DNA of 64,000 bases from Armatimonadota bacterium (GTDB lineage Bacteria; Armatimonadota; Fimbriimonadia; Fimbriimonadales; Fimbriimonadaceae): NCBI GenBank assembly GCA_025360125.1, contig JANYCU010000043.1, forward strand, positions 1 to 64,000, written 5' to 3'. The notes below the pieces were generated by a model. The model was given only the letters and a program-made list of their open reading frames with translations. It was not told the DNA's origin and did no database searches. Position numbers and translations under genes: made by a program. This document shows positions 53,368 to 63,169 of the stretch, piece after piece. The first letter of the stretch is position 1, and every line of letters starts with the position of its first letter.

Positions 53368-55352
53368 CAGTTCACGATCTCCTGAAGTCGATGCATTCGC
53401 AAATCTGCCGGGCCATTTCGGCTCATTCCGTGCGATGTATTCTTTGGATATCGCACAAATCGAGTCTCAACCTTCTGCATCTTCAAGGCAATGAACACCT
53501 GCTCGCTCTGCTCGATATTGCACCGCAAATCGCCTTCGCTATGAATAATCAGAGTCGGAGTCTTTACATTCGTAAAGAAGGAGATAGGCGACTGTGCCCA
53601 AAGCCCCTTGATATCTTCCAGATTCCCCCAAGCCGTACCGTGGAAATAGCCGTCCTTGTTAACCGGGAAGTCGCTATTGCCCGCCATGCTCACCATGTTC
53701 GAAACGCATCGGTCGGTAATCGCCGCCCTAAACTCATGGGTATGCCCAATCGCCCAGTTCGTCATGTAGCCACCGTAAGATCCGCCCATGATTCCGAGCT
53801 TCGACTGATCAACGAATGGCTGTGACTTCATCCAAGCCGTTGCGGTCTGAACGTCGATCCAATCCTTGTTCCCCCAATCGCCCTTGATTGCGTTACAGAA
53901 TGCCTCGCCGTAGCCCTTCGATCCCCGCGGGTTCGTATAAACCACCACATACCCTTGCGCAGCCAAGACCTGAAACTCATGGAAAAACACCCAGCCGTAC
54001 TGCGTATGCGGGCCACCATGAACCTCTAAAATCGCCGGATACTTCTTGCTCGAATCAAATCCGACTGGCTTCATCACCCAACAATGAACCTTCGCCCCGT
54101 CCGGCGAATCCAAGTAGAACGCCTCCGATGTCGCAATTGCCACCTCAGACGCCCATGCCGCATTAAGGCTCGTCAGCGGTTTTGATTTACCCGTTGCCGT
54201 ATCAATTAAACAAAGTTCTGGAATGCTAACCGGGTCACCATAAACCGCTGGAACCGTGTGTCCGGCCGCATCAAGATTCCCAATAAAGTAAGCGCACTTT
54301 CCACTGGTCACCAAGCGAATCTCGCCACTCGAACCATCAATAAATCCAAGGTGCGTCTCGCCGTGCCAAGCAATCTGAGCGAACAATCCGCTGCTGTCCG
54401 GAGCCCAATTCATAATCGCGCCGTATCCCGCCTCTTTGGTGTCGCTCAACGTCGCAACGTCAAGATCATATTCTGTGTCTGGTGTCAAACTGACGAAGCC
54501 AGTTCCATCCGTGCGAACCTTATAAAGTCGAGTGTTTAAAGCGCCCCACGGGTCTTCAACGCTGTCATTTCCTGCGAATGCCAACCAAACGCCGTCCGGT
54601 GACCATCGTAGCGATCCCTTGTTGCCCTTTGGCAATCCTTGTAGCATCTGTTCTTTTCCGTCCAGACTGATCAGGTAAATCTGATCGTTTGGCTTCTCCA
54701 AGAACGGGTCAACTTCCGCCGAGCGTACAATTGCAATTTTGTCCGACTTCGGGCTCCAAGCCACGCTATAGTTGCCGTGGGCACTCTTATCGCAGAGTAA
54801 GGTCACGAGTCCCGACGCAACATTGAGCAAATATAGGTGATGCCGTTGCTCGCCAAAGTAACCATCGCCATCAAGCCGATACCACGTCGTCTCAAATGCC
54901 AGCGGCGCATCGCCAAGTCCCTTCTCTTTGCGCTCGGCAACCGCCTTTTCGGTGAAGTCTGGGTGCGTCTTCCGGTGGGTAAAGGCAATATATTTTCCAT
55001 CAGGCGACCAATCGTATCCTCCAATCGATCCTTCTTCTAGCGACGTCAGCTGCTTCGCTTCGCCAACCTCAGGCAATACAAAAATCTGATCACCCGCCGT
55101 CCCGCGACCGGAGGTAAAGCTAACTGACTGACTGCCCGGCACCCATCGGCCGGCGCCAACTCCCTTTTCGCCTTGCGTTAGCTGGCGCACTTCGCCGTCA
55201 AAGTTGACGAGGTGCAAGTGGCTAATGGATTTGTTCTTATCCGTAACCGTTTTCAGCCCAAACAGCACCAATGGCTGAGTTGGATGAACTTGAGGGTCGC
55301 CCACCAACTTAAACTTGGTCAGGTCATCAATCGTAATCGCGCGTTTGGACAT
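53346..55352 (-). CDS. S9-family prolyl oligopeptidase
   Basis: 668 residues. N-terminal beta-propeller (residues 10-400) with units such as SPDGKYIAFTHRK, WSPKSDKIAIVRS, WSPDGVWLAFAG. C-terminal alpha/beta-hydrolase: LEVHGGPHTQYGW, LGIMGGSYGGYMTNWAIG (nucleophile Ser), IHSEGDLRCNIEQSEQ (Asp), and PKNTSHGMSRNG (His). Acylaminoacyl/dipeptidyl-peptidase-like. No signal peptide: cytosolic. Degrades short peptides. Confidence 0.93.
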   Translation of the reverse strand: MSKRAITIDDLTKFKLVGDPQVHPTQPLVLFGLKTVTDKNKSISHLHLVNFDGEVRQLTQGEKGVGAGRWVPGSQSVSFTSGRGTAGDQIFVLPEVGEAKQLTSLEEGSIGGYDWSPDGKYIAFTHRKTHPDFTEKAVAERKEKGLGDAPLAFETTWYRLDGDGYFGEQRHHLYLLNVASGLVTLLCDKSAHGNYSVAWSPKSDKIAIVRSAEVDPFLEKPNDQIYLISLDGKEQMLQGLPKGNKGSLRWSPDGVWLAFAGNDSVEDPWGALNTRLYKVRTDGTGFVSLTPDTEYDLDVATLSDTKEAGYGAIMNWAPDSSGLFAQIAWHGETHLGFIDGSSGEIRLVTSGKCAYFIGNLDAAGHTVPAVYGDPVSIPELCLIDTATGKSKPLTSLNAAWASEVAIATSEAFYLDSPDGAKVHCWVMKPVGFDSSKKYPAILEVHGGPHTQYGWVFFHEFQVLAAQGYVVVYTNPRGSKGYGEAFCNAIKGDWGNKDWIDVQTATAWMKSQPFVDQSKLGIMGGSYGGYMTNWAIGHTHEFRAAITDRCVSNMVSMAGNSDFPVNKDGYFHGTAWGNLEDIKGLWAQSPISFFTNVKTPTLIIHSEGDLRCNIEQSEQVFIALKMQKVETRFVRYPKNTSHGMSRNGPADLRMHRLQEIVNWWKRQLS

Positions 55353-55383
55353 TCTGCGCGCAAGTTTACTGTCTCGCGGCTAT

Positions 55384-56403
55384 TTACTGACCAGGAGGTG
55401 GATCTTTTGGCGCGTCTTTCGAAGTTCCTGCAGGCTGAGCGTCCTTCGTATCTTTCGGAGTCTTCGCATCAACCTTCGTTGATCCCATCGGCTCCCACAA
55501 AGTAGCTTCCAGTGCCGCAACCGCAGGCTTCGTCACGTCAAGCTTGCTTATTCGAGAATAAATCGCACCGTTCTTTCGAACTTCAATCAATCCAACAAAC
55601 GGCAACTTGTCGTCGCCAATAGGGCCGCCCACTGCCATTCGGTAAGCATCTTTTGCCTCGGGACGAGATAACAGCGGAGTTTTGGCCGACGAGGAAACAA
55701 ACAGCTTCACTTTCGAATTCTTCGATAAGTAGTCGGTGGTCGAAATGACCGGAGTCGGGTCGTCCTTGCCAAGCGAACTCGTCGCCCGAAAACCGATAAC
55801 GACCCCAGAATTCTCTTTCATTTCATTCTGTCGAGCCATGAACCAAAGTCGAGCAATCGAACCTGTCTTCTCCGCCTTCAGCGGAGTGTCGGTGTTCAAA
55901 AAGAAGAATCGGACGCCGTCATAAACCGCCGTCGCACTCAAATTCTTTTGGTCAACCGCCAAAAGGTCGGCATTCGGTCCGCCCGTAGTCGGTCCGTTGC
56001 CATAAATCTTATCTGCGCCAAGCGTCTTCAGAACCTTCGCCCAGTCCTTAACATCAGGACCCGGAACCGGAATACCGGATATCTTTGCGTCACCTAGTGG
56101 CTTCTTAAACCATTCGGCCGTACTTAGCGTTGCACCAATCAAGAAAACTCGCTTCGGCGGGACGGGAAGCTTCTTCATACCATCAACCGTCAACGAAGCC
56201 TGCTTTGCATCCTTAATTTCAGTCGCATTCAAGAACGCATCAACCGCCAAAACTTCGTTCGCGGGTGGTGCTCCCTGGTTCGATGAGATCGGAGCATACG
56301 GATCTTGGCTACCCGTACGGTTGTACTGCGACATGCCGTCGGTCGTGTTGGTACCACCACAACCAGCAAGTAAAACGAGACTTAACCAAGACAATCGTCG
56401 CAT
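55384..56403 (-). CDS. Hypothetical lipoprotein
   Basis: 339 residues from ATG 56403. LSWLSLVLLAGC is a lipobox. Next a Thr/Ser/Pro-rich linker, then a domain (residues 60-320) with strands such as KRVFLIGATLS, ATAVYDGVRFFFLNTD and FVGLIEVRKNGAIYSRIS, and a Pro/Lys tail. No recognised family; a periplasmic binding role is possible. Confidence 0.65.
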   Translation of the reverse strand: MRRLSWLSLVLLAGCGGTNTTDGMSQYNRTGSQDPYAPISSNQGAPPANEVLAVDAFLNATEIKDAKQASLTVDGMKKLPVPPKRVFLIGATLSTAEWFKKPLGDAKISGIPVPGPDVKDWAKVLKTLGADKIYGNGPTTGGPNADLLAVDQKNLSATAVYDGVRFFFLNTDTPLKAEKTGSIARLWFMARQNEMKENSGVVIGFRATSSLGKDDPTPVISTTDYLSKNSKVKLFVSSSAKTPLLSRPEAKDAYRMAVGGPIGDDKLPFVGLIEVRKNGAIYSRISKLDVTKPAVAALEATLWEPMGSTKVDAKTPKDTKDAQPAGTSKDAPKDPPPGQ

Positions 56404-56461
56404 ATATCTATTTTGACGCACAAATCACGAAACTGTATCCCTCGGTAAACTAAATAACTTC

Positions 56462-58399
56462 ATGTCCAAAACAACAATTGTGACGGCGATCCCGTACGTC
56501 AACAGTACTCCTCACATCGGAAACATCCTAACGACCCTGTCGGGCGACGTCACAGCTCGCTATTTTAGGATGCGGGGTATGGATGTTTTTGCCGTTGCGG
56601 GTACCGACGAAAACGGACTAAAAATCAAAGAAGCGGCCGAAGCTCAGAGTCGAAACCCCCACGAATTCGTTCAAGAAATCGCCGAACGGTTCATTCACAT
56701 CTTCGATGGAATGGGCATGAAATTCGACGCCTTCATGCGCACATCGCTCGAACCGCACAAGATCGCATCGCAAGCTCTCTTCGCAGAACTTCAGGCAAAT
56801 GGCTATATTTACACCGCGACATACGAAGGATGGTACGACGTTTCGACCGAAACCTATTTTAAAGCTGACGAGATTGTTGACGGCAAAAGTCCCGACGGAA
56901 ACGTAGTCCGCTGGGTCAGTGAAGAGAATTACTTCTTCAAACTCTCCGCATTTGGCGATCGTCTCCTCAAACACATCGAAGAAAACCCCGACTTCATCAT
57001 TCCCGAAACCCGCAAAAACGAAGTCGTAAGCTTTATCAAGATGGGATTGCACGATCAATGTGTGTCCCGAAAAAACAACGGCTGGGGAATCCCTGTCCCC
57101 GGCGATGAAACCCAAGTCATTTACGTTTGGTTCGATGCCCTCATCAACTACATCACCGCCACGGGTTGGCCCGAAGCCGGATGGGAGGAGAAATGGCCCG
57201 CGCTGTGCCAATGGCTTGGCAAAGACATCCTCACCCGATTCCACGGAACCCTGTGGCCCGCCATGCTGATGGGAGCAAACCTGCCGCTGCCCAAGCACGT
57301 TATCGCCCACGCATGGATCCTTCTCGGCGGAGAAAAGATTTCCAAATCAAAGGGCAACGTCATCACCCCGCTCGAACTCGCGAGCGAGACTGCCGAGCGG
57401 ACTGGCTGCAAACCCGAAATCGCCGTCGATGTCGTTCGCTACTATCTCACCGCCACCATGGGCTACGAAAACGACACCGTCTTCACCTACGAAGATTTCG
57501 ATAAGCGTTACAACAGTGACCTCGCCAACGACCTTGGCAATGCCCTCAACAGATCGCTGTCAATGGCCCACAAATTCCTCGACGGCGTCGTGCCCGACGT
57601 CCAACCCGAACCAGAAGCCCTAGCCGCCATTCAAAGTGCCAAAGAAGCCTACGAAAAGGCAATGGATGGCTTCCGACTCGAACGAGCCGCCAACGCCGGA
57701 ATCGATGTCATTCGATTTGTCAACAAGTATGTCGACACCCGCGCCCCATGGGCGTTAGCGAAAAACAACGATCCTGCTTTGCCAGCCGTTCTCCGATCCA
57801 TGCTCCTCTGCATCCGCGCCGCCGAGGGCTTCATGAGGCCCTACATGCCTCACGCCGCCGACGCAATCGCCAAACAGCTCGGCGTTCCACCAATGACCGA
57901 CTGGAACCAAATCGGCACCCTCGACTCGCTGCCCCATGGCACGAAACTCGGCTCCCCCGAGCCAATCTTTCCGAGAATGGAAATTGCCAAACCAGCTCCC
58001 GCCGCACCAAAGCCAAAGCCCGAGCCTAAACCTGCTCAACCAAAACAAGAAAAAATGGAAGAAACCGCAACCAACATCATCGGAATCGAAGATTTCGCCA
58101 AAGTCCAACTCAAAGTCGGCCGTGTCCTCGAGGCCGAACCCGTCGAGGGCAGCGATAAGCTGCTCAAGCTTCAGGTAGTCATCGGTGCCGAAAAGCGCCA
58201 GATCGTCGCCGGAATCAAGGCTAATTACACCCCCGAAGACCTCATCGGTCGTCAGGTGATCGTCGTGGTGAACCTCAAACCCGCGAAACTAAGAGGTGTC
58301 GAAAGCCAGGGCATGCTCCTCGCCGCAACTGACGAAAACGGCGGAGCAATTCTCCTTCAACCCGACCGAGAAGCTCCCGAAGGCACGGGCGTTCGGTAG
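56462..58399 (+). CDS. metG: Methionyl-tRNA synthetase with C-terminal tRNA-binding domain
   Basis: 645 residues. TAIPYVNSTPHIGNIL (HIGH-like motif), FAVAGTDENGLKI, and HAWILLGGEKISKSKGNVI where the KMSKS loop is KISKS. No zinc knuckle in the connective domain. After residue about 540: Pro/Lys/Ala linker, then IIGIEDFAKVQLKVGRVLEAEPVEGSDKLLKL, the EMAP-II/Trbp111 tRNA-binding OB fold. Bacterial type with the C-terminal dimer domain. Confidence 0.96.
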   Translation: MSKTTIVTAIPYVNSTPHIGNILTTLSGDVTARYFRMRGMDVFAVAGTDENGLKIKEAAEAQSRNPHEFVQEIAERFIHIFDGMGMKFDAFMRTSLEPHKIASQALFAELQANGYIYTATYEGWYDVSTETYFKADEIVDGKSPDGNVVRWVSEENYFFKLSAFGDRLLKHIEENPDFIIPETRKNEVVSFIKMGLHDQCVSRKNNGWGIPVPGDETQVIYVWFDALINYITATGWPEAGWEEKWPALCQWLGKDILTRFHGTLWPAMLMGANLPLPKHVIAHAWILLGGEKISKSKGNVITPLELASETAERTGCKPEIAVDVVRYYLTATMGYENDTVFTYEDFDKRYNSDLANDLGNALNRSLSMAHKFLDGVVPDVQPEPEALAAIQSAKEAYEKAMDGFRLERAANAGIDVIRFVNKYVDTRAPWALAKNNDPALPAVLRSMLLCIRAAEGFMRPYMPHAADAIAKQLGVPPMTDWNQIGTLDSLPHGTKLGSPEPIFPRMEIAKPAPAAPKPKPEPKPAQPKQEKMEETATNIIGIEDFAKVQLKVGRVLEAEPVEGSDKLLKLQVVIGAEKRQIVAGIKANYTPEDLIGRQVIVVVNLKPAKLRGVESQGMLLAATDENGGAILLQPDREAPEGTGVR

Positions 58400-58419
58400 A
58401 TATGGTGGTTGGGCTTCTA

Positions 58420-58569
58420 GTGGGTGGGTCAATGTGTTTAATCAACGAGAAAACCATCGTTCGCTACCTCCGCAGCAACGAATAGTTGAACCTAGCAAAT
58501 AAGGATAACCTTCGCGGTGAAGGTTAAAAAAGTCAAGATCATCGAGACATTACACAATGACCCACCCAC
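58420..58569. repeat. 150-bp segment with 17-bp inverted ends
   Basis: GTGGGTGGGTCAATGTG (58420-58436) and CACAATGACCCACCCAC (58553-58569), 16 of 17 paired. Inside is ACCTTC-GCGGT-GAAGGT (about 58517-58533). Between convergent metG and the 58587 gene. A miniature element or a two-way terminator. Confidence 0.55.
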
Positions 58570-58586
58570 GTCTTGCCCTACAAAAA

Positions 58587-60887
58587 CTATCGTGTGTGAA
58601 AGCTATTTGAACTATTCGAAAAGCTCGGAGGAGGAACCTTCTTGATCGGAGGCTGCTCGTCCTTGACCCGGTTCCTAGATTCCTTATAGGCTTGCTCCGC
58701 TTCCGAATACCCCTTTTGGATTTCGTCCTGATACTTCTGGGGAAGCGTCCTTAGGGTGTAAACGGTAGGATCATTCCAAGAGGTACCTTCCAAGCTCCAA
58801 GAGAGGGACAACCACTTTGAAAGACGCATCCTAATCGACATGGATCGAGAAGTCACTATGCGGATATGCTCGGTGTCAAGGCTCATTTGGTAATCCAACT
58901 GAATTTCTCCTTCGATCGAATTGCTCCTTTTTTCTCTAGGCTTCGAAAATTCGAACATCATTCGACCCAATGATTCGGGTTCGAGCTGCATCTTAGGTGA
59001 ATAATCACCCATCATTTCGACAACCTTAGAGTTACCCTCGATCTTATACGTAGCCGAAAGAGTCGGTTTCGATGTTTCCCCTAGCTTCAATGTGAAATCA
59101 GTTTGAATTCCGTTCGGCATCCCAAATGTCGGGTCTCTGAAAGCGCCATAAACGAGACTCTGCAGTCGTTCTTGTTCGGGAGTTAAATTCTCTTCGTCAG
59201 GTAAATCAACAGTTATTCCGCCACTTCTTCTGCCATTCATTCCGAAGTAGGCTGCTCGATAGATCTCCTTCCGAGTCGCTTCGGATAGTGAACCTACCGA
59301 GACTTCGTTACCAAACATTCGGCGACGTTCACCGTCAGTCAACGATCCATAAATTCGCTTCGCGCCATCCGATTCGTCACCAGACCCAAAACCAAATGAA
59401 CGGTACCTGCCACCGCTTTCAGGCTGAAACAACGCCCGGATGGAACCAAACACCCAATTCGGATTCGTGTTCCACTGCTCAGAGAACGCCAAACTGGCAT
59501 CCTCTTCAAGGGTCAACTCTCGCTGATTCTGATCTAAATAACGAACAATTGGTCCAAATATCTTCCGGTCGACCACCCCTTCGCGAATCGCAATTGGATT
59601 CAAAAATCGACTGACATACCAATCGGAATTCGCATCAACGACGGTTTTTCGCTCAACCTCATCCGGGTCCTGACCTAAGTCAAAACCTTCCGGTGTAGCC
59701 ATTGGGTCGTCAAGCACCATCACAATATTTGGACTCTTAATTTGGGCAAAAGCAATTTCCGGAGCGGCAAACGATAGCGGATCGAATTTCTCGGGCTGAA
59801 CAAATTTCTTCAAGAGTGGCGACTTGCTAACCTTTGGTTTAGATCGATCCCACCCCTGACTAATGACATCAATAAATTCTTTTAACTCACCCTTTGGCGG
59901 CACCTGTTTTGACTCGTCTTGCTTAATCAGAAACTCTGAAAGTCGAATATTGGCCGGTGAAGCCACCTCATCCGAATTTTCTGCACTATAAACATTGCTA
60001 CTAAGACTGGCATCGCCCTTGACGCTGTATGTATTGACCTCTATCATTTCAGTATTTATGTCGAGGGAAACCGTAAATGTGGAGAGGCTCTCTTTCAATA
60101 CTGGATTACGATTTGAATTCAAACCGCCAAAATACTCCTCCAATCTGTACTCATCGTCACTGCTCCCAACTTGAGTAGATTTGGGCTTTATGGGGTTACT
60201 GCCTGCCACCTTGATCCAGAGGTCCTGGTCCCGAATAACTTGGTTAACAATGTCGTCGATCGGAAAAGGCAGCGCGATCTGCATAGACGTTGGATGGTTG
60301 CAGTAGACGACTTTCGGACGCTCCTTAGTCAGCTTCATGAACATCTGTGGTGTAACTCGGCGAGCAATCAAGAGCCCAAGGCGTTCATCGGGTGTGTTCG
60401 AATCAATTTGTTCAAGTCGTTTCGACAATTGATCGTTGTTTTCTTTCGTCCGCTCGATTTTAGACAAAGCAATAATCGACTGCTGAAGCGTTTTGCAAGT
60501 CGCCTCACTCATCACAGACATCCGTGCCGCCTTTTTCTGGATGTCGCTAACTATTTTGGAATATTTCTTCAGCCGCTCAGAATCAAAAACCGCCTTATCT
60601 TGGGCCAACTGCTCGGCAGTCTGAGCCAGCCGCCAACCTTCTGGCGAATGCATCCAAGTGGCATTAACTACTTTGGCAATCTTCTCCTTCAAAACTTCAG
60701 GAGAAACGTTCTTGCATCGCACCAACAAAACGTCGTTTCGAATGCTCGGACCAACCGTTAAAGATTCGAGTCCCAATGCCTGGGACAAAACAGGAGCCGC
60801 GATCTCAAGGCGTACGCCTCGAACCTCAACCGACACGTTCGCTGTCTGCGCAAGCAGACCAATTCCAAACAACAGTGCAGAAACCAT
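58587..60887 (-). CDS. Large exported protein with STN-like N-terminus, paralogue A
   Basis: 766 residues. Short signal peptide (MVSALLFGIGLLAQTANV), then VSVEVRGVRLEIAAPVLSQALGLES..VGPSIRNDVLLVRCKNVSPEVLKEKIAKVV, the strand-helix layout of secretin/TonB short (STN) domains. The rest (residues 100-766) is helix- and strand-mixed, with no recognised domain, ending in YTLRTLPQKYQDEIQKGYSEAEQ and a Pro/Lys tail. A homologue lies upstream (60959). Probably periplasmic. The reading as an STN domain is by pattern. Confidence 0.7.
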   Translation of the reverse strand: MVSALLFGIGLLAQTANVSVEVRGVRLEIAAPVLSQALGLESLTVGPSIRNDVLLVRCKNVSPEVLKEKIAKVVNATWMHSPEGWRLAQTAEQLAQDKAVFDSERLKKYSKIVSDIQKKAARMSVMSEATCKTLQQSIIALSKIERTKENNDQLSKRLEQIDSNTPDERLGLLIARRVTPQMFMKLTKERPKVVYCNHPTSMQIALPFPIDDIVNQVIRDQDLWIKVAGSNPIKPKSTQVGSSDDEYRLEEYFGGLNSNRNPVLKESLSTFTVSLDINTEMIEVNTYSVKGDASLSSNVYSAENSDEVASPANIRLSEFLIKQDESKQVPPKGELKEFIDVISQGWDRSKPKVSKSPLLKKFVQPEKFDPLSFAAPEIAFAQIKSPNIVMVLDDPMATPEGFDLGQDPDEVERKTVVDANSDWYVSRFLNPIAIREGVVDRKIFGPIVRYLDQNQRELTLEEDASLAFSEQWNTNPNWVFGSIRALFQPESGGRYRSFGFGSGDESDGAKRIYGSLTDGERRRMFGNEVSVGSLSEATRKEIYRAAYFGMNGRRSGGITVDLPDEENLTPEQERLQSLVYGAFRDPTFGMPNGIQTDFTLKLGETSKPTLSATYKIEGNSKVVEMMGDYSPKMQLEPESLGRMMFEFSKPREKRSNSIEGEIQLDYQMSLDTEHIRIVTSRSMSIRMRLSKWLSLSWSLEGTSWNDPTVYTLRTLPQKYQDEIQKGYSEAEQAYKESRNRVKDEQPPIKKVPPPSFSNSSNSFHTR

Positions 60888-60958
60888 AGCCCTGCTATCA
60901 CTATAAACGAAAACGCCCTAATTCTTGCTTATTTGGACGCACAACTCTCTTCGCCGAA

Positions 60959-63139
60959 TCACCGAGGCGGCGGATTCTTCTTCGACTGACTATTCGGGAT
61001 CCCATAATACTGATCGCTCTTCTCCGCCTCGTCGTAACCCTTCTTAACCTCAGCCTTAACCCGGTCCGGCAAGGTTTTGGAAGTATAGGTTGCGGGATCT
61101 GCAATCAATGTCTGCATCAAATTCCATGAAACAAACACTTCAGAAGATAGGCGTAATTTAATCACCAATTGTCGTCTGGTCGTCAAGTGAATTTGGTTCT
61201 CATCAATCCGATTGTAATCCTGAACCGCCCATCGATATTTCGTTGGGTTCGTGAGATGAAAAAGATACCCACCCAATTGACTAGCCGACATGGTAACTCC
61301 TTGGCCATAAGACATGTCCCCGCCTCCCAAAGGTCGATCGCAATACAATAGGTCAGTTGATTGATCTTCAATCGAAATCAATAGGCTATTCGTAAGGCCA
61401 TTTGGAAGCAAAAAGGTCTTTTCTTCATAAATCCCGCCGTAAAATAAATTTTGCATGGCCATCATTCGCTCCACCTCTTTTGATGTCATTTTGCCGCTTG
61501 CTGACCAGTCCAATTGAGCTTGAGCATCGTTTCTTTGACTGTAAAACAACGATCGAAAAATTTCCTGCTTAACCGTATCATTCAGGACCGATAAAGGAAA
61601 CGCTCTCTTTTTTGCTCGATCCCGTTCTCCACCGTTCATCGATCCGTAAATACGCAAACCACTACGACTGTTATAAGATTCAATTTCCTTTGTTTGAAGC
61701 ACACTCATGTGATCCCGATACCGATCTGTCACGTCAGTTTCCCACGGCAAATCCATCGCCAATTTCGCCTGCTCTTCCAAGGTTAAAGATCGATTGTTCT
61801 CGTTCATAAAGCGTAAAATCTGACCCAGACGTTTGCGCTCTGGCATCATTTTTCGATTCATGAGCGGATTCGATTGCGGGGCCAAGAACCATCCATCTTT
61901 TTCTGAGACAACCATTGGGTTAAATTGGACAAATCGCGGATCGCGAAATTCAGCGAACCGGCTGATCCGCTGGCTATCACTCATTACCATGACCACATTT
62001 GGGGTCTCGATACTCTTCAAATAGACCTCAGGTGCAGCAATTGACAGTGGGTCAATTGTCTCAGGATGCAAGATCTTTGCCTTCAGGGATTCACTAAGTG
62101 GCTTCCTCGAACCTCTTACTTGCTCCATGATGTTCTCCGATGAAAAAAGGTTAAGGTATTCCGCCGCATCGCCCGTAACCTTAACCATCCTCTTTTGGAT
62201 TTTTTGGATCTCATCCTGGATATTGAGCTCTAGCTCGATGTCAGAATTGTCATATCCTGAAATATTTGTAGAGATGACGCGCTTTCCCTTGGCATCATAA
62301 CTCGCAAATTCGATGCTCTGGTTAGTTAAGTTTAGCGACATCGTAAAAATATTAATATCCTGACTACTCAAAGGCTGGCGATGCTCGTTCATCTGCCCTA
62401 AGTAGTAGCGTATATTCATGTCGCCACCGTCAGATGACGATTGTAACGGCTCCCCGCCAGCAAAGGTTGCCCAAGTATTCTGTTCTTGGTTTACCAAGTT
62501 CAGCAGATCGTCAATTCTCACGGGAAATGGTTGCTGCATTTGGTTTGGACGAGTTGAGAACACGATGCGAGGAGCCTGGTCGGTCAGTTTCATCCACACG
62601 TCAGGAGTGATTCGCTGAGCAATTCGAAATGCTAATCGGCTGAATGGTCCTTGCTCGTCAATCTTTTTATAGCGGGCATAATAATTGTTGAATCGAGACT
62701 GCGGGACAGATGCGATCGCCTTAATTTCCTTGAGCAGGCGCTTGCACTCTGCTTCATCAAGTGGCTTGACCACCGCAAGCTTCTTTTTTGACTTTGCAAC
62801 TAATTCTGAGAAATATTTGTATCGCAACTCATCATAAGTCTTCTTATCAGTATCTTTTTGGATGTCACTTTGACCAAGCCACCATCCTTCAGGTCTATGA
62901 ACCCAAGAACCGTTGAGTACTTTCGCAAGATTTGCCCGTAAAACGTCAGGGTCCACATCTTTCGTCCGGACCAATAGGACTTCATTTTTTAGCGACGGTC
63001 CAATTTCTAAGGAATCCAAACCAAAGGTCTTGGCGAGAATTGGCGCTGCATTCTCGAGTCTAACTCCTCTCAACTCGAGCGACACATTGGGTTGTTGCTT
63101 TGAAGCAAACGCAATTCCGATTAGTAATGATGCAAACAT
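60959..63139 (-). CDS. Large exported protein with STN-like N-terminus, paralogue B
   Basis: 726 residues. Signal peptide LLIGIAFASKQ; VSLELRGVRLENAAPILAKTFGLDSLEIGPSLKNEVLLVRTKDVDPDVLRANLAKVL matches paralogue A almost position for position. Shared later motifs include LAFRIAQRITPDVWMKLT (A has LLIARRVTPQMFMKLTK), QRNDAQAQ, and the ending YTSKTLPDRVKAEVKKGYDEAEKS. A tandem duplication with considerable divergence. 71-bp gap. Confidence 0.7.
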   Translation of the reverse strand: MFASLLIGIAFASKQQPNVSLELRGVRLENAAPILAKTFGLDSLEIGPSLKNEVLLVRTKDVDPDVLRANLAKVLNGSWVHRPEGWWLGQSDIQKDTDKKTYDELRYKYFSELVAKSKKKLAVVKPLDEAECKRLLKEIKAIASVPQSRFNNYYARYKKIDEQGPFSRLAFRIAQRITPDVWMKLTDQAPRIVFSTRPNQMQQPFPVRIDDLLNLVNQEQNTWATFAGGEPLQSSSDGGDMNIRYYLGQMNEHRQPLSSQDINIFTMSLNLTNQSIEFASYDAKGKRVISTNISGYDNSDIELELNIQDEIQKIQKRMVKVTGDAAEYLNLFSSENIMEQVRGSRKPLSESLKAKILHPETIDPLSIAAPEVYLKSIETPNVVMVMSDSQRISRFAEFRDPRFVQFNPMVVSEKDGWFLAPQSNPLMNRKMMPERKRLGQILRFMNENNRSLTLEEQAKLAMDLPWETDVTDRYRDHMSVLQTKEIESYNSRSGLRIYGSMNGGERDRAKKRAFPLSVLNDTVKQEIFRSLFYSQRNDAQAQLDWSASGKMTSKEVERMMAMQNLFYGGIYEEKTFLLPNGLTNSLLISIEDQSTDLLYCDRPLGGGDMSYGQGVTMSASQLGGYLFHLTNPTKYRWAVQDYNRIDENQIHLTTRRQLVIKLRLSSEVFVSWNLMQTLIADPATYTSKTLPDRVKAEVKKGYDEAEKSDQYYGIPNSQSKKNPPPR

Positions 63140-63169
63140 TCAGCCTCTAATCGTTACTATAAACGATTT

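Noticed and set aside
56618-57310. A 230-codon open frame antisense to metG
   Set aside because: It is a mirror of strong codon bias in metG and has no recognisable domain or ribosome-binding site.
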